From Clostridia bacterium BRH_c25 (GTDB lineage Bacteria; Bacillota_A; Clostridia; Lutisporales; Lutisporaceae), in assembly GCA_001515955.1 (NCBI GenBank), contig LOES01000136.1:1-64000 (forward strand): DNA of 64,000 nt, written 5' to 3'. A program made the translations under genes and the position numbers. The notes beneath the pieces are model-generated. The model searched no databases. It was not told the origin of the DNA and was given only the letters and a program-made list of their open reading frames with translations. Positions 9,022-17,038 of the stretch are shown here, in pieces (position 1 is the first letter of the stretch; every line of letters begins with the position of its first letter).

Positions 9022-9225
9022 TTAACCTACTAATGGCACCATGCCTGAAAGAATGTCATTTACTACATAGTAACATGCATTCTCTTCAACCTTGACGTAA
9101 AGATCTATGTTGTCGATTTCTTTAATTGTATGTCCTTTTTGCCTCCAAATTTCCTTTACCTTCTTCTCCAAGTCAGCTGTCATCACTTCTTTCCCGTGAT
9201 ACTGCACACAAGTGTTGACCTTCAT
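9022..9225 (-). CDS. DUF6465 family small protein
   Basis: 67 aa small acidic protein with NIDLYVKVEENACYYVVND, which I recognise as the DUF6465 pattern common in Clostridia. Function unknown. No signal peptide or membrane segment. Good start signal (AAGGGGGT 6-7 nt before ATG). Confidence 0.7.
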   Translation of the reverse strand: MKVNTCVQYHGKEVMTADLEKKVKEIWRQKGHTIKEIDNIDLYVKVEENACYYVVNDILSGMVPLVG

Positions 9226-9312
9226 ATCGCTACCCCCTTTTTATTCCACAATAGTATAAATAATCCATTATTAATGAAATTATCCTATTTTGTTGGGGAT
9301 TTGTCAAGTGGA

Positions 9313-9846
9313 TTACTTCAACAGGCCTATCTCTGCAAGTACATTGAAAATGTCTCTGCTCAGCCCCTCACTATCCTTTGCATTATAGAACTGCTCATTT
9401 ATCTGCAGCGCAGTGTTTTTAGCAGGCTCTTCATACACATACAAATGAATTACAGTCAATTTCCCAGAAAGCTTATTATAATCGTGTGTACTCAGGATAA
9501 TTTGCCTATCTCCTGCCAAGCTCTGCTGCTCCACGGTTCTGACCGCACTTCTGGTGAAAGTATGCTTATTAATCACTTCCAATATCTTGTTTACATCCTC
9601 TGGTTCCGAGACAGAAATATTCTTTGTTGTCTCTGTCTGTCCCTGAATATATGGCAGGTCGTATTTAGCCAGTATGTTATTTACGGGCACATAGTACATC
9701 GCAAGAATAACGGATACAACAATGATTGCAGCTATATTCCATCTGCTTACATTTTCCTTGCTGCTTACTATGCATATAATCAGATATATAATAAGAAATG
9801 CAAGTATACCCGGCAGCAAGTAGATAATAGTATTGATTATTTGCAT
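9313..9846 (-). CDS. Small membrane protein of unknown function
   Basis: 177 aa from the ATG at 9846, which has GGAGGTG 7 nt upstream. This start is preferred over one 14 codons earlier that has no such signal. Two membrane helices at the N-terminus (about residues 3-28 and 36-55) carry a soluble domain with VYVEEP/VIHLYVY-like strands that probably lies outside the membrane. No family recognised. It stands alone between DUF6465 and the HicBA pair. Confidence 0.7.
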   Translation of the reverse strand: MQIINTIIYLLPGILAFLIIYLIICIVSSKENVSRWNIAAIIVVSVILAMYYVPVNNILAKYDLPYIQGQTETTKNISVSEPEDVNKILEVINKHTFTRSAVRTVEQQSLAGDRQIILSTHDYNKLSGKLTVIHLYVYEEPAKNTALQINEQFYNAKDSEGLSRDIFNVLAEIGLLK

Positions 9847-9924
9847 GTAACACACCTCCAAACATATATAAACAGACCACCTAATCAAGAAAGGCCGCCA
9901 ATGATGACGACCAACAAAACGAAC

Positions 9925-10158
9925 CTATATGATTTTAACTATTTCATTGTATTCTTCTACACTTAAGTTAATTTCTTGCAGAATCTCTCTTATAAGAGGT
10001 CTTGCAAGATCTTTGCTTGAATGAAAAGGGACAGTAGTTGTCCTCCCATCTTTATGTCTATAAAACACATGACTACCTTTTTGTCTCACCCTTTCAAAAC
10101 CAATTTCATAAAGCAGCTTTTCCATCTTCTTTGCATCAATTAACTGCAATTTACTCAT
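9925..10158 (-). CDS. hicA: HicA family mRNA interferase toxin
   Basis: 77 aa, a double-stranded RNA-binding-like fold. The catalytic-type His is in KGSHVFYRHKDGRTT, and VPFHSSKDL and the C-terminal LSVEEYN complete the HicA pattern. HicA cleaves mRNA when freed from HicB. It overlaps the upstream hicB by 4 bases (ATGA), with the antitoxin first, so this is a complete HicBA module. Confidence 0.9.
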   Translation of the reverse strand: MSKLQLIDAKKMEKLLYEIGFERVRQKGSHVFYRHKDGRTTTVPFHSSKDLARPLIREILQEINLSVEEYNEIVKII

Positions 10159-10379
10159 ACAGCAACCTCTATTTGCTGTACCCCAACAAATTCGGGTAAT
10201 GTTTTCCTTTCTTCAGGATCCATTTCTTCCAGGCATAGTTCAATTACTTCTTTTAGTCTGAGCTGAAGCTCATCCAGAGTATCAGCCTGAGTATGCGCGC
10301 CAGGTATTCCCGGTACTGTAGCCACATAGCAGCCGGACTCTATATCTTTCTCTATATATGCAACAATTTTAGATTTCAT
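10155..10379 (-). CDS. hicB: HicB family antitoxin
   Basis: 74 aa HicB-like fold (YVATVPGIPGAHTQADTLDE), the partial RNase H-like domain that neutralises HicA. It ends after this domain. No C-terminal HTH or RHH DNA-binding part is visible, so autoregulation would need another mechanism. AAAGGGA precedes the ATG. Confidence 0.9.
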   Translation of the reverse strand: MKSKIVAYIEKDIESGCYVATVPGIPGAHTQADTLDELQLRLKEVIELCLEEMDPEERKTLPEFVGVQQIEVAV

Positions 10380-10477
10380 TTTAATTCCCTTTCCTTTTCC
10401 TGAACATACTATTTTGTATATATTATAACATAATTCCGGTACTATTATAAGCTATATTGTAAATATAAGGTAAGTCA

Positions 10478-11017
10478 CTAGTATCCGGGAATCGAGCTAT
10501 AAATCCAATTGGTGTCTTTTGATTCATAAATTAACTCTTCGCCAAATCCATTCTTTTCTTCATTATAAATATAATCCATTATACTAAAACTTGCACCGGT
10601 TGGCACTATTACAGTAATGTTTGGCAATTTATCCTTACCTCTGTCGGAAACAGTAAAATGAACCACTCCCAGCTGCACGTACTGTGACAATAAGGGGTAG
10701 GACTTCTCTCCGTCACGGACCACCAACACCCAATTCTGACCATCATCCCACAGCATTTCTCCATTTTCGTGGCGTTCAGCAGCCGTATACAGCTCTATCT
10801 TTTCTTCAATATTATCCAGGTCCAGATCTGTTGAGAATTCCCTAAGCTTTGTCATCCTTCCGGTATCAATTGAGTCACTTGCTACAGCCTCAATTAACCT
10901 GTCAGCTTCTATAATCTCAGGCTGCAGCTGTTCAATATTCTCTCCTTTACCCTGACAGCCTGTCAGGGTAAAAAGTAAAAATGAAAGTATTACCAATGCA
11001 TATCTTCTATATTTCAT
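10478..11017 (-). CDS. Putative lipoprotein
   Basis: 179 aa. The signal peptide ends in a lipobox (LTGC, Cys at about residue 21), so the mature protein is anchored outside the membrane. The rest contains a strand-rich domain resembling the family in which a calculated quantity is reported (NWVLVVRDGEKSYPLL), but I do not recognise it. GGAGGTG before the ATG. Located just downstream of the ANT(6)-like gene, 18 bases apart, probably one transcript. Confidence 0.75.
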   Translation of the reverse strand: MKYRRYALVILSFLLFTLTGCQGKGENIEQLQPEIIEADRLIEAVASDSIDTGRMTKLREFSTDLDLDNIEEKIELYTAAERHENGEMLWDDGQNWVLVVRDGEKSYPLLSQYVQLGVVHFTVSDRGKDKLPNITVIVPTGASFSIMDYIYNEEKNGFGEELIYESKDTNWIYSSIPGY

Positions 11018-11035
11018 AAAGCACCTCCGGTATGG

Positions 11036-11893
11036 TTAATAAAAACCTTTTGTCTCCTTTGGGAGAGAATGCACTTTCTCCATGTACTCATTTACCTTCT
11101 CGTCATCTTCTTTCGGGTATTTGTATCCCAAGCCTTCTGCCAGTTCAACCCCAATTTTTCTCATAAGCCTGACCGCTTCAAAAAGTGCCTCCCACATCTC
11201 CTCATAATCTCTTCCTGCATATGTCTTCTCAATAGATTCCCACAATTCCTCCGGCAAATATCTTTTGAACCATTTCCCGGCTTTGCCTGTATTGATGTGC
11301 CAATCATGGTTCATTCCTATGTACCAGGCTAGTGCATCTATAATACAGTCTCTCACTATTACCTCAAACATATATTTAGAATAACCTAATTCCCCTCTCC
11401 ATAGGCCTTTTGCAACATTGGTAGAACACCACCAAAAATTATTCATTGTCTTGTCAAATTCCTCCTGATCCGGCTTTTTTGTATGGTATATAGAATCGTT
11501 AGGAATATCTGTTTCGCCTATTAGGTTGTCTTTATCAAGCAATACCAGTTTAAGACTGTCCTCCAAGGCAGCATCAATAGCCTCGATGGGATGAAAGGTA
11601 AGGTCTATTCTTACTCCATCAGTAAACAGCATCAGGAATATATAAGCCTCTGCCCCGTTTGCGTTCAAATCATTCTGCTGCATAATAATCAACTCACCGA
11701 ATTTCCTTATCCAACTCCGGTCATTCAGGAAGTTCTCTGGGTCTGTTACTCCAAGCACTACATCATAATCGCAGAATATATCCTTCGGAGCATTATCGTT
11801 AACCCTCGAACCATTGAGGATAACTAACCTGATATCTTCATTACTCTTTGCAAAATCCAATAGTTGACTAATAACTTCTTGTTCATTTCTCAT
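11036..11893 (-). CDS. Aminoglycoside 6-adenylyltransferase-like protein
   Basis: 285 aa ANT(6)/AadK-type nucleotidyltransferase. The polymerase-beta active-site pattern LNGSRVND...DYDVVLGV is near residues 25-50, with the third acidic residue in VRIDLTFHP. ANT(6) enzymes adenylylate streptomycin. Many chromosomal relatives are not proven resistance genes. Start at the ATG with GGGAGATG 5-6 nt upstream. A start 8 codons earlier lacks a site. Confidence 0.85.
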   Translation of the reverse strand: MRNEQEVISQLLDFAKSNEDIRLVILNGSRVNDNAPKDIFCDYDVVLGVTDPENFLNDRSWIRKFGELIIMQQNDLNANGAEAYIFLMLFTDGVRIDLTFHPIEAIDAALEDSLKLVLLDKDNLIGETDIPNDSIYHTKKPDQEEFDKTMNNFWWCSTNVAKGLWRGELGYSKYMFEVIVRDCIIDALAWYIGMNHDWHINTGKAGKWFKRYLPEELWESIEKTYAGRDYEEMWEALFEAVRLMRKIGVELAEGLGYKYPKEDDEKVNEYMEKVHSLPKETKGFY

Positions 11894-12193
11894 AATTACA
11901 TCTCCCTTTTCCTGCACATCAGAATCACCTACGGGTCATTATCAATTAGACGCATATCATAGTATCCATGTTCCTGATTTATTTTAAAACTTTCCAACTT
12001 TAGCATTTTTTTATCTGATCATAGTAATAATACTTTAGCTTCAATTCAAGCACTAAACAGCTAATACTATATTCTGCATATGTAATTTATTCCCTTTAAT
12101 TGTCGTGTCAAATTTTCCAGGTATACATGCAACTGCTATGTTTACATTCCATAAACTGATATTACTATAGTTTAAAAATGGAGATGATAATAT
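11894..12193. other. Divergent intergenic region
   Basis: About 300 A/T-rich bases between the ANT(6)-like gene (minus) and the LysM gene (plus). It must hold both promoters. I could not choose convincing -35/-10 pairs, and no repeat or RNA was seen. Confidence 0.4.
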
Positions 12194-13030
12194 ATGTTCA
12201 GTCCGATTTATCGACAATGCCCGCTAGGTACATTCATATATTATGTTAAGCCGGGGGATACCTTTTACAAGCTGGCTCGACGCTTCAATACAACCGTCGG
12301 TGCCATATCCAATGCCAATCCATCCGTAGATCCTTACCAGCTGCGTATAGGCCACGGGATATGCATCCCACGGCAACCGGTATTCCCTGTCTGTCCTTTT
12401 GGTACTTTTTACAGGGTAAGGCCGGGAGATACCCTGAACAAAATAGCACAACGCAATAATATAACTCTGCAATCCCTACTGCGGGCAAACCTGGGCATTA
12501 GCCCGGATCTGATCTATGTGGATCAGGTTATATGTATACCAAAGCCGCCTGCAAGCCGGCCACCAAGAAAGAAGATTGTTGTAAACGTTGAAGGGATGAC
12601 GGAGTATCGTGAAGCAACCTTGAAGCGAAGTGACCAGGGCTATTCTATTTATGTACTGGATGATTACACGTTCACCGAAGAGGAGCCTGGGATTGACCAG
12701 ATATTCTTTAACTATGACCCCCGTTATTTTGTAAGAATTCAAAGGCTGCCGGCTAATGCCAATTTGAGTGCCCTTAAAGAAAATGCAATGGAAGAGCTTA
12801 GGCTTGTCGGCACTCCCAATGAACTTGAAGGACCGGAAATCTTTGAACCATTCTTCCGTAGTGCGGCATTCTACCTGCAAGCGTCAAATCCAACCTTCTC
12901 CAAGGAAATAATTGTTATAGAAATTGCGGAAGAGCTGTTCCGTTTCAATATGAACATACCAAGGGGAGTAGCTTCCGAAGGGGTTGTACCTAGCTTCCTC
13001 GCAATGCTGAAGACGGTAGATGCTCCATAG
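12194..13030 (+). CDS. Two-LysM-domain protein with a conserved C-terminal domain
   Basis: 278 aa. Two LysM repeats (about residues 12-58 and 66-112; FIYYVKPGDTFYKLA and FYRVRPGDTLNKIA), each preceded by a Cys-Pro motif and ending in GICIP/VICIP, then a ~160-residue domain I do not recognise. No signal peptide is visible, unlike secreted LysM enzymes. It shares the same Cys-rich LysM style as the two proteins at 25.7-27.5 kb, and such proteins in Clostridia are often spore-associated. GGAGATG before the ATG. Confidence 0.8.
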   Translation: MFSPIYRQCPLGTFIYYVKPGDTFYKLARRFNTTVGAISNANPSVDPYQLRIGHGICIPRQPVFPVCPFGTFYRVRPGDTLNKIAQRNNITLQSLLRANLGISPDLIYVDQVICIPKPPASRPPRKKIVVNVEGMTEYREATLKRSDQGYSIYVLDDYTFTEEEPGIDQIFFNYDPRYFVRIQRLPANANLSALKENAMEELRLVGTPNELEGPEIFEPFFRSAAFYLQASNPTFSKEIIVIEIAEELFRFNMNIPRGVASEGVVPSFLAMLKTVDAP

Positions 13031-13060
13031 TGAATATGAAATATAATTGAGTCAAAAAAT

Positions 13061-13092
13061 TGGCTTTACAAATAATGTATTGCCATTTTTTT
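13061..13092 (+). terminator. Terminator of the LysM gene
   Basis: TGGC-TT-TACA/TGTA-TT-GCCA stem with a symmetrical internal loop, followed by eight T residues. Confidence 0.7.
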
Positions 13093-13196
13093 TGCTTTTT
13101 CTAATCAATTTCTAATCTTTCATTAATGGCTTCCTAATTACCTCCATCTATAATAAAATCACAAGAACAAAAATTATTACATGTGGAGGTATAAAA

Positions 13197-13685
13197 ATGT
13201 CAATTTCACTAAACCAAATTGATGAACTTCGAGAAAGAACCGGAGTAAGCTATACAGATGCCAAGGAAGCATTGGAAAACTGCGGCGGAGATATGCTGGA
13301 GGCAATAGTGTATCTGGAAAGGAATAAAAAGGCCCGCCCTTCAAGGACGGCTTGTCCTGGAACAAGCTTCTCGGATAAAATCAGTGCTCTTCTTAATAAG
13401 GGAAGCAGTACAAGATGTATAATGTATAAGCAAAACAGGGTAATACTCAATATATCAGTAAATATTGTTGTGCTGATTGGTATTATTACAATTCCGTTGA
13501 TTGGGCTTACTGCAGCAGGCCTGTTGATAGCACTCCTTACCGGACATAGATTCAAGCTGGAGAGCAGCAGCAGCGATACAACAAAAATAAATGAAACTCT
13601 TGATAAGGTTTGTAATTCTGTTGACCAGGCAAAAGAGAAGCTTTCGGAGAGTATAACAGCAAATACAAAAAATACAGCTGAATAA
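13197..13685 (+). CDS. DUF4342 membrane protein with UBA-like N-terminus
   Basis: 162 aa. Residues 1-42 form a UBA/TS-N-like three-helix unit (LRERTGVSYTDAKEALENCGGDM, as in EF-Ts). A Lys/Arg-rich DUF4342 region and one long hydrophobic segment (about 86-118) follow, then a helical tail. Function unknown. The gene lies directly upstream of an OmpR-type two-component system, which suggests a signalling or target relation (inference). GGAGGT before the ATG. Confidence 0.8.
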   Translation: MSISLNQIDELRERTGVSYTDAKEALENCGGDMLEAIVYLERNKKARPSRTACPGTSFSDKISALLNKGSSTRCIMYKQNRVILNISVNIVVLIGIITIPLIGLTAAGLLIALLTGHRFKLESSSSDTTKINETLDKVCNSVDQAKEKLSESITANTKNTAE

Positions 13686-13697
13686 AGGAAAGCATGT

Positions 13698-13730
13698 GGA
13701 ACGACGAGGACGTCGTTCCCTACTTTTAAT
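13698..13730 (+). terminator. Terminator after the DUF4342 gene
   Basis: 9-bp perfect stem GGAACGACG/CGTCGTTCC with AGGA loop, then CTACTTTT. It separates the DUF4342 gene from the two-component genes. Confidence 0.7.
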
Positions 13731-13800
13731 TAACGGTATTATCGAGTATTCTATTATTAAATCAGCAATATACAAGCTGCATTAATCAAGGAGGAAAAAT

Positions 13801-14487
13801 ATGGCTGTACAAAAGATTCTTATTATTGAAGATGAAGTAAAGATCGCACGCTTTCTGGAGCTGGAGCTTAGCCACGAGGGATATACCGTGGATCAGGCCC
13901 ATGACGGCAGGGACGGGCTTAATAAGGCACTGGACAACAAGTATGACTTGGTGGTTATGGATATCATGCTTCCATCTATGAATGGAATAGAGGTATTGAG
14001 AAAAATCCGGCAGGGCTCCGATGTCCCGGTAATCATGCTTACAGCCAAGGATGAAGTAATGGATAAGGTTATAGGCCTCGATATGGGTGCTGATGATTAT
14101 ATTACAAAGCCCTTTGCCATTGAAGAATTGCTGGCAAGGATAAGAACGGCACTAAAAAGAAGGATTACACGGAATGAAGCTGCGAAAGTCCTCCACGCAA
14201 ATGGTTTGCAGCTGGACCTGGAAAAATACTCGGTCACCTTTGCAGATGAGTCTGTAGAACTGACAAAGAGAGAATTCGACTTGCTGAAGTACCTTCTGGA
14301 GAACAAAAATATAGTTCTGACAAGAGAGAAGCTTCTTGAAACAGTATGGGGCTTTGACTATTTAGGGGATACAAATGTAGTAGATGTCTATATAAGATAT
14401 CTGAGAAGCAAAATCGACGAGAAATATGACAGGAAGATTATCCATACCATAAGAGGGGTGGGATATACAATAAAAGATGGGGATTAA
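13801..14487 (+). CDS. OmpR-family response regulator
   Basis: 228 aa. Receiver domain (residues 1-120) with acidic pair EDE, phospho-acceptor Asp in VVMDIMLP (about 53), the Thr of MLTAKD and the Lys of ITKPF. A C-terminal winged helix (about 130-227) contains LTKREFDLLKYLLENK and VWGFDYLGDTNVVDVYIRYLR. AAGGAGG before the ATG. It overlaps the kinase gene by 11 bases, so translation is coupled. Confidence 0.95.
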   Translation: MAVQKILIIEDEVKIARFLELELSHEGYTVDQAHDGRDGLNKALDNKYDLVVMDIMLPSMNGIEVLRKIRQGSDVPVIMLTAKDEVMDKVIGLDMGADDYITKPFAIEELLARIRTALKRRITRNEAAKVLHANGLQLDLEKYSVTFADESVELTKREFDLLKYLLENKNIVLTREKLLETVWGFDYLGDTNVVDVYIRYLRSKIDEKYDRKIIHTIRGVGYTIKDGD

Positions 14488-16015
14488 GAAAATATCATCA
14501 ACCATATTTCATAGATTGCTAAAACCGCTATTTTTGCTGCCCTTCACCATTTTGAAGATTATTTTTTCGATATTAAATGCCATATTCAGTAAAATTTCAG
14601 ACAAACTTCGTCTTTCCATAACCTTCAGGATGACACTTGTATATACTTTTGTCATTTCAAATATATTGGTATTATTGAGCGTAGGCGTTCTGTCCGGCGG
14701 GTTTGCATATATCATGAGAAGCGAAGGAAACGACCTGAAAAAGGATTTTACTCTGGTAACGGCCTATATTGATGAAAGCCATGAGGTACCGGCTTCTGAA
14801 ATAGAGCAGCTTTCAAAATCAAGTGGCAGAAGCATCTCACTTTTTGATGAAAACCTGGAACTGCTTTATACAACAGAAAAGAATCCCGACTCTGCATTAT
14901 TTATCCACAGATATGCCAGCAGAAATGTAATCTTTGAATTGGATAATGCCATGCTTATAGTAAATCCTGGACATCCTGATGCGAATATTCCTCCTGAGCT
15001 GTTCAATCAATATGGCATTGCCATGGTATATAATAACAGTATGATAGAGGATTCAAAAATGATTTATGTGCAGATTATCGATAAGCTTTCGGAAGAGACT
15101 GAATATGCAGGAATATTCATTATTACACTTATTGCCCTGGACATATTCTTCATCATTTTGATTATCCTTATAGGATCTTCTGCAAGTAAAAGACTGCTGA
15201 AACCTGTGAAAGTAATGACTGACACTGTACAGAATATCTCTATCAACCAATTGGGTACAAGGCTTGATGTCAGCGGCTCCAAAAATGAGCTCAAAGATCT
15301 GGCAAAGACCTTCAACAGTATGCTGGACAGAATACAGCTTGCCTATGACCGGCAAAATCAATTTGTCGCAGATGCTTCTCATGAGCTTCGGACTCCAATA
15401 TCAGTCGTTCAAGGCTATGCAAACTTATTGGACCGCTGGGGCAAAGAAGATAACCAGGTTCTCGAAGAATCAATCACAGCAATCAAAACCGAGTCTGAAA
15501 ATATGAAGGATCTGATAGAAAAGCTGCTTTTCCTGGCCAGAGGAGACAAGGACACTCAGAAGCTTGAAAAAGAAGACTTTCACGTGAATGAGCTTATTGA
15601 TGAGATTATTAAAGAAACAGTGCTGATCGATAATACTCATGAGGTGACCTGTGTCAGAAAAGAAAGCATCGTGGTCAATGCGGACCGTGGGTTGCTCAAG
15701 GAGGCAATCCGGATTTTTGTGGATAATAGTGTGAAATATACTCCCGAGGGTGGAAAAATAAAACTGGAGTGCTATCTGGAGAATCATTCTGCAATGATTA
15801 CCATAGAAGATACAGGCATTGGCATCTCTGAAACAGACTTGCCTCATATTTTTGACCGGTTTTATAGAGCCGACAAGTCCAGGACAAAGCAAACAGGTGG
15901 CAACGGTTTGGGTATGGCAATAGCAAAATGGATAATTCTAAAGCATGAAGGCTCTATCAAGGTACAGAGCAAAATCAATATCGGCACAAAAATTTATATA
16001 GCTCTTCCTAAATAA
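14477..16015 (+). CDS. Membrane sensor histidine kinase (HAMP)
   Basis: 512 aa. Two membrane helices (about residues 55-80 and 210-235) enclose an extracytoplasmic sensor of ~130 residues. HAMP (about 236-288), HisKA with DASHELRTPISVVQGYANL (phospho-His near 306) and HATPase_c (N, G1, F, G2 boxes: IFVDNSVKYTP, DTGIGI, HIFDRFYRADK, GLGMAI) follow. ArlS/CssS-like architecture. Partner of the preceding regulator. The signal is unknown. Confidence 0.94.
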   Translation: MGIKKISSTIFHRLLKPLFLLPFTILKIIFSILNAIFSKISDKLRLSITFRMTLVYTFVISNILVLLSVGVLSGGFAYIMRSEGNDLKKDFTLVTAYIDESHEVPASEIEQLSKSSGRSISLFDENLELLYTTEKNPDSALFIHRYASRNVIFELDNAMLIVNPGHPDANIPPELFNQYGIAMVYNNSMIEDSKMIYVQIIDKLSEETEYAGIFIITLIALDIFFIILIILIGSSASKRLLKPVKVMTDTVQNISINQLGTRLDVSGSKNELKDLAKTFNSMLDRIQLAYDRQNQFVADASHELRTPISVVQGYANLLDRWGKEDNQVLEESITAIKTESENMKDLIEKLLFLARGDKDTQKLEKEDFHVNELIDEIIKETVLIDNTHEVTCVRKESIVVNADRGLLKEAIRIFVDNSVKYTPEGGKIKLECYLENHSAMITIEDTGIGISETDLPHIFDRFYRADKSRTKQTGGNGLGMAIAKWIILKHEGSIKVQSKINIGTKIYIALPK

Positions 16016-16020
16016 AAAAT

Positions 16021-16052
16021 GGCAGTTTGTTGACGCAAACTGTCTTTTTTTT
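16021..16052 (+). terminator. Terminator of the two-component operon
   Basis: GGCAGTTTG/CAAACTGTC stem followed by eight T residues, directly after the kinase stop codon. Confidence 0.85.
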
Positions 16053-16243
16053 CGTCTTTACATATGTACCCTGCAAGGGAAGTGAATTATTAACATTTCG
16101 AATTGTCTCAAATTCTGTTATATTAATAATCACTGGCTCTAATAAAATTCTAATACTACTCTAAAAGAGCTGTAAGAATCGAAGGCTACAATATATTATA
16201 GGCATTGAAACACATTTACTTAACGATTAGGAGTGTTATATTT

Positions 16244-16798
16244 ATGGACAATAGGCATATTTATTTAGTTTTTACAAAGACAGGAACTTGGCTTTCCAGA
16301 CTTATTTCCGTTTTCTCAGATATAAGATATCCACATGCATCACTAAGCTTTGACAGCGATTTCACACAAATGTATTCCTTTGGCAGGATCAATCCCAACA
16401 ACCCGTTTTCAGGAGGTTTTGTAGTAGAAAGCCTTTATGATGGTGTGTACAAAAAATATGTAAATTGCCAATGTATGATCTTTAGAGTGAGAGTAACAGA
16501 AAAGCAATATCACTTGCTCCAGAAGCATGTTGATGAATTCTCAAAAGAAAAGGAGAAATATAGATATAACTTTTTGGGCTTGTGCAGCATTTTGTTTAAC
16601 AAACCGATAAAAAGGAAAAACTATTATTTCTGTTCACAGTTTGTATCTGAGGTACTGATGAAAAGTAAGGTTCTTAAGGCAAAAAAAGCACCGGAGCTTA
16701 CAAGGACAGATGATTTGTACACAATAAAGAACAGAGAAATCATGTATGAAGGGTTCGTGAACGAGCAATTCGGTCTGCCGGCCTTTGCACAGGTCTGA
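16244..16798 (+). CDS. YiiX-like permuted NlpC/P60 hydrolase
   Basis: 184 aa from the ATG at 16244 (AGGAGTG upstream). An earlier ATG 13 codons before lacks a site. The pattern of a circularly permuted papain-fold enzyme is visible: His31 in YPHASLSF early and Cys130 in YYFCSQFVSEVLM late, the reverse of ordinary NlpC/P60 order. Such proteins act as amidases or acyltransferases on peptides or lipids. No signal peptide. Monocistronic. Confidence 0.7.
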   Translation: MDNRHIYLVFTKTGTWLSRLISVFSDIRYPHASLSFDSDFTQMYSFGRINPNNPFSGGFVVESLYDGVYKKYVNCQCMIFRVRVTEKQYHLLQKHVDEFSKEKEKYRYNFLGLCSILFNKPIKRKNYYFCSQFVSEVLMKSKVLKAKKAPELTRTDDLYTIKNREIMYEGFVNEQFGLPAFAQV

Positions 16799-16820
16799 AT
16801 ATAAATTGTATCTGTTATTG

Positions 16821-16849
16821 CCTGTTTATTGATAATCACAGGTTTTTTT
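16821..16849 (+). terminator. Terminator of the NlpC-like gene
   Basis: Short CCTGT/ACAGG stem followed by seven T residues, 23 bases after the stop codon. Confidence 0.6.
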
Positions 16850-16983
16850 AAGAAAGATTATATCATAGCCTTTCTACATTCCACCCTGCATAAGAATAAA
16901 GATGATCTGGAAATAGATTCAGAGCTTATTAAATAATTGACCGTTCCCCATTAGAGTGCACTGTTACCCAAGCCGTATGCCAG

Positions 16984-17024
16984 CAATATGAGCTGCCGAA
17001 AACAATTCTCGGCAGCTCATATTG
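16984..17024 (-). terminator. Perfect 16-bp inverted repeat after the symporter gene
   Basis: 16-bp perfect stem with a 9-nt loop, 15 bases beyond the symporter stop. There is no U tract, so it may end or protect the 3' end of the mRNA rather than be a classical terminator. Confidence 0.5.
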
Positions 17025-17038
17025 TGGCTCTTGTTTTG

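Noticed and set aside
9130..9966. Plus-strand frame of 278 codons
   Set aside because: Covers the opposite strand of a gene with a strong start signal plus intergenic DNA; composition is hydrophobic and random-looking.
9925..10379. HicBA pair as a novel defence system
   Set aside because: Ordinary two-gene toxin-antitoxin with both canonical parts; no linked defence genes.
11036..11893. Acquired antibiotic resistance island
   Set aside because: The ANT(6)-like gene has no flanking mobile elements and looks like a chromosomal homologue.
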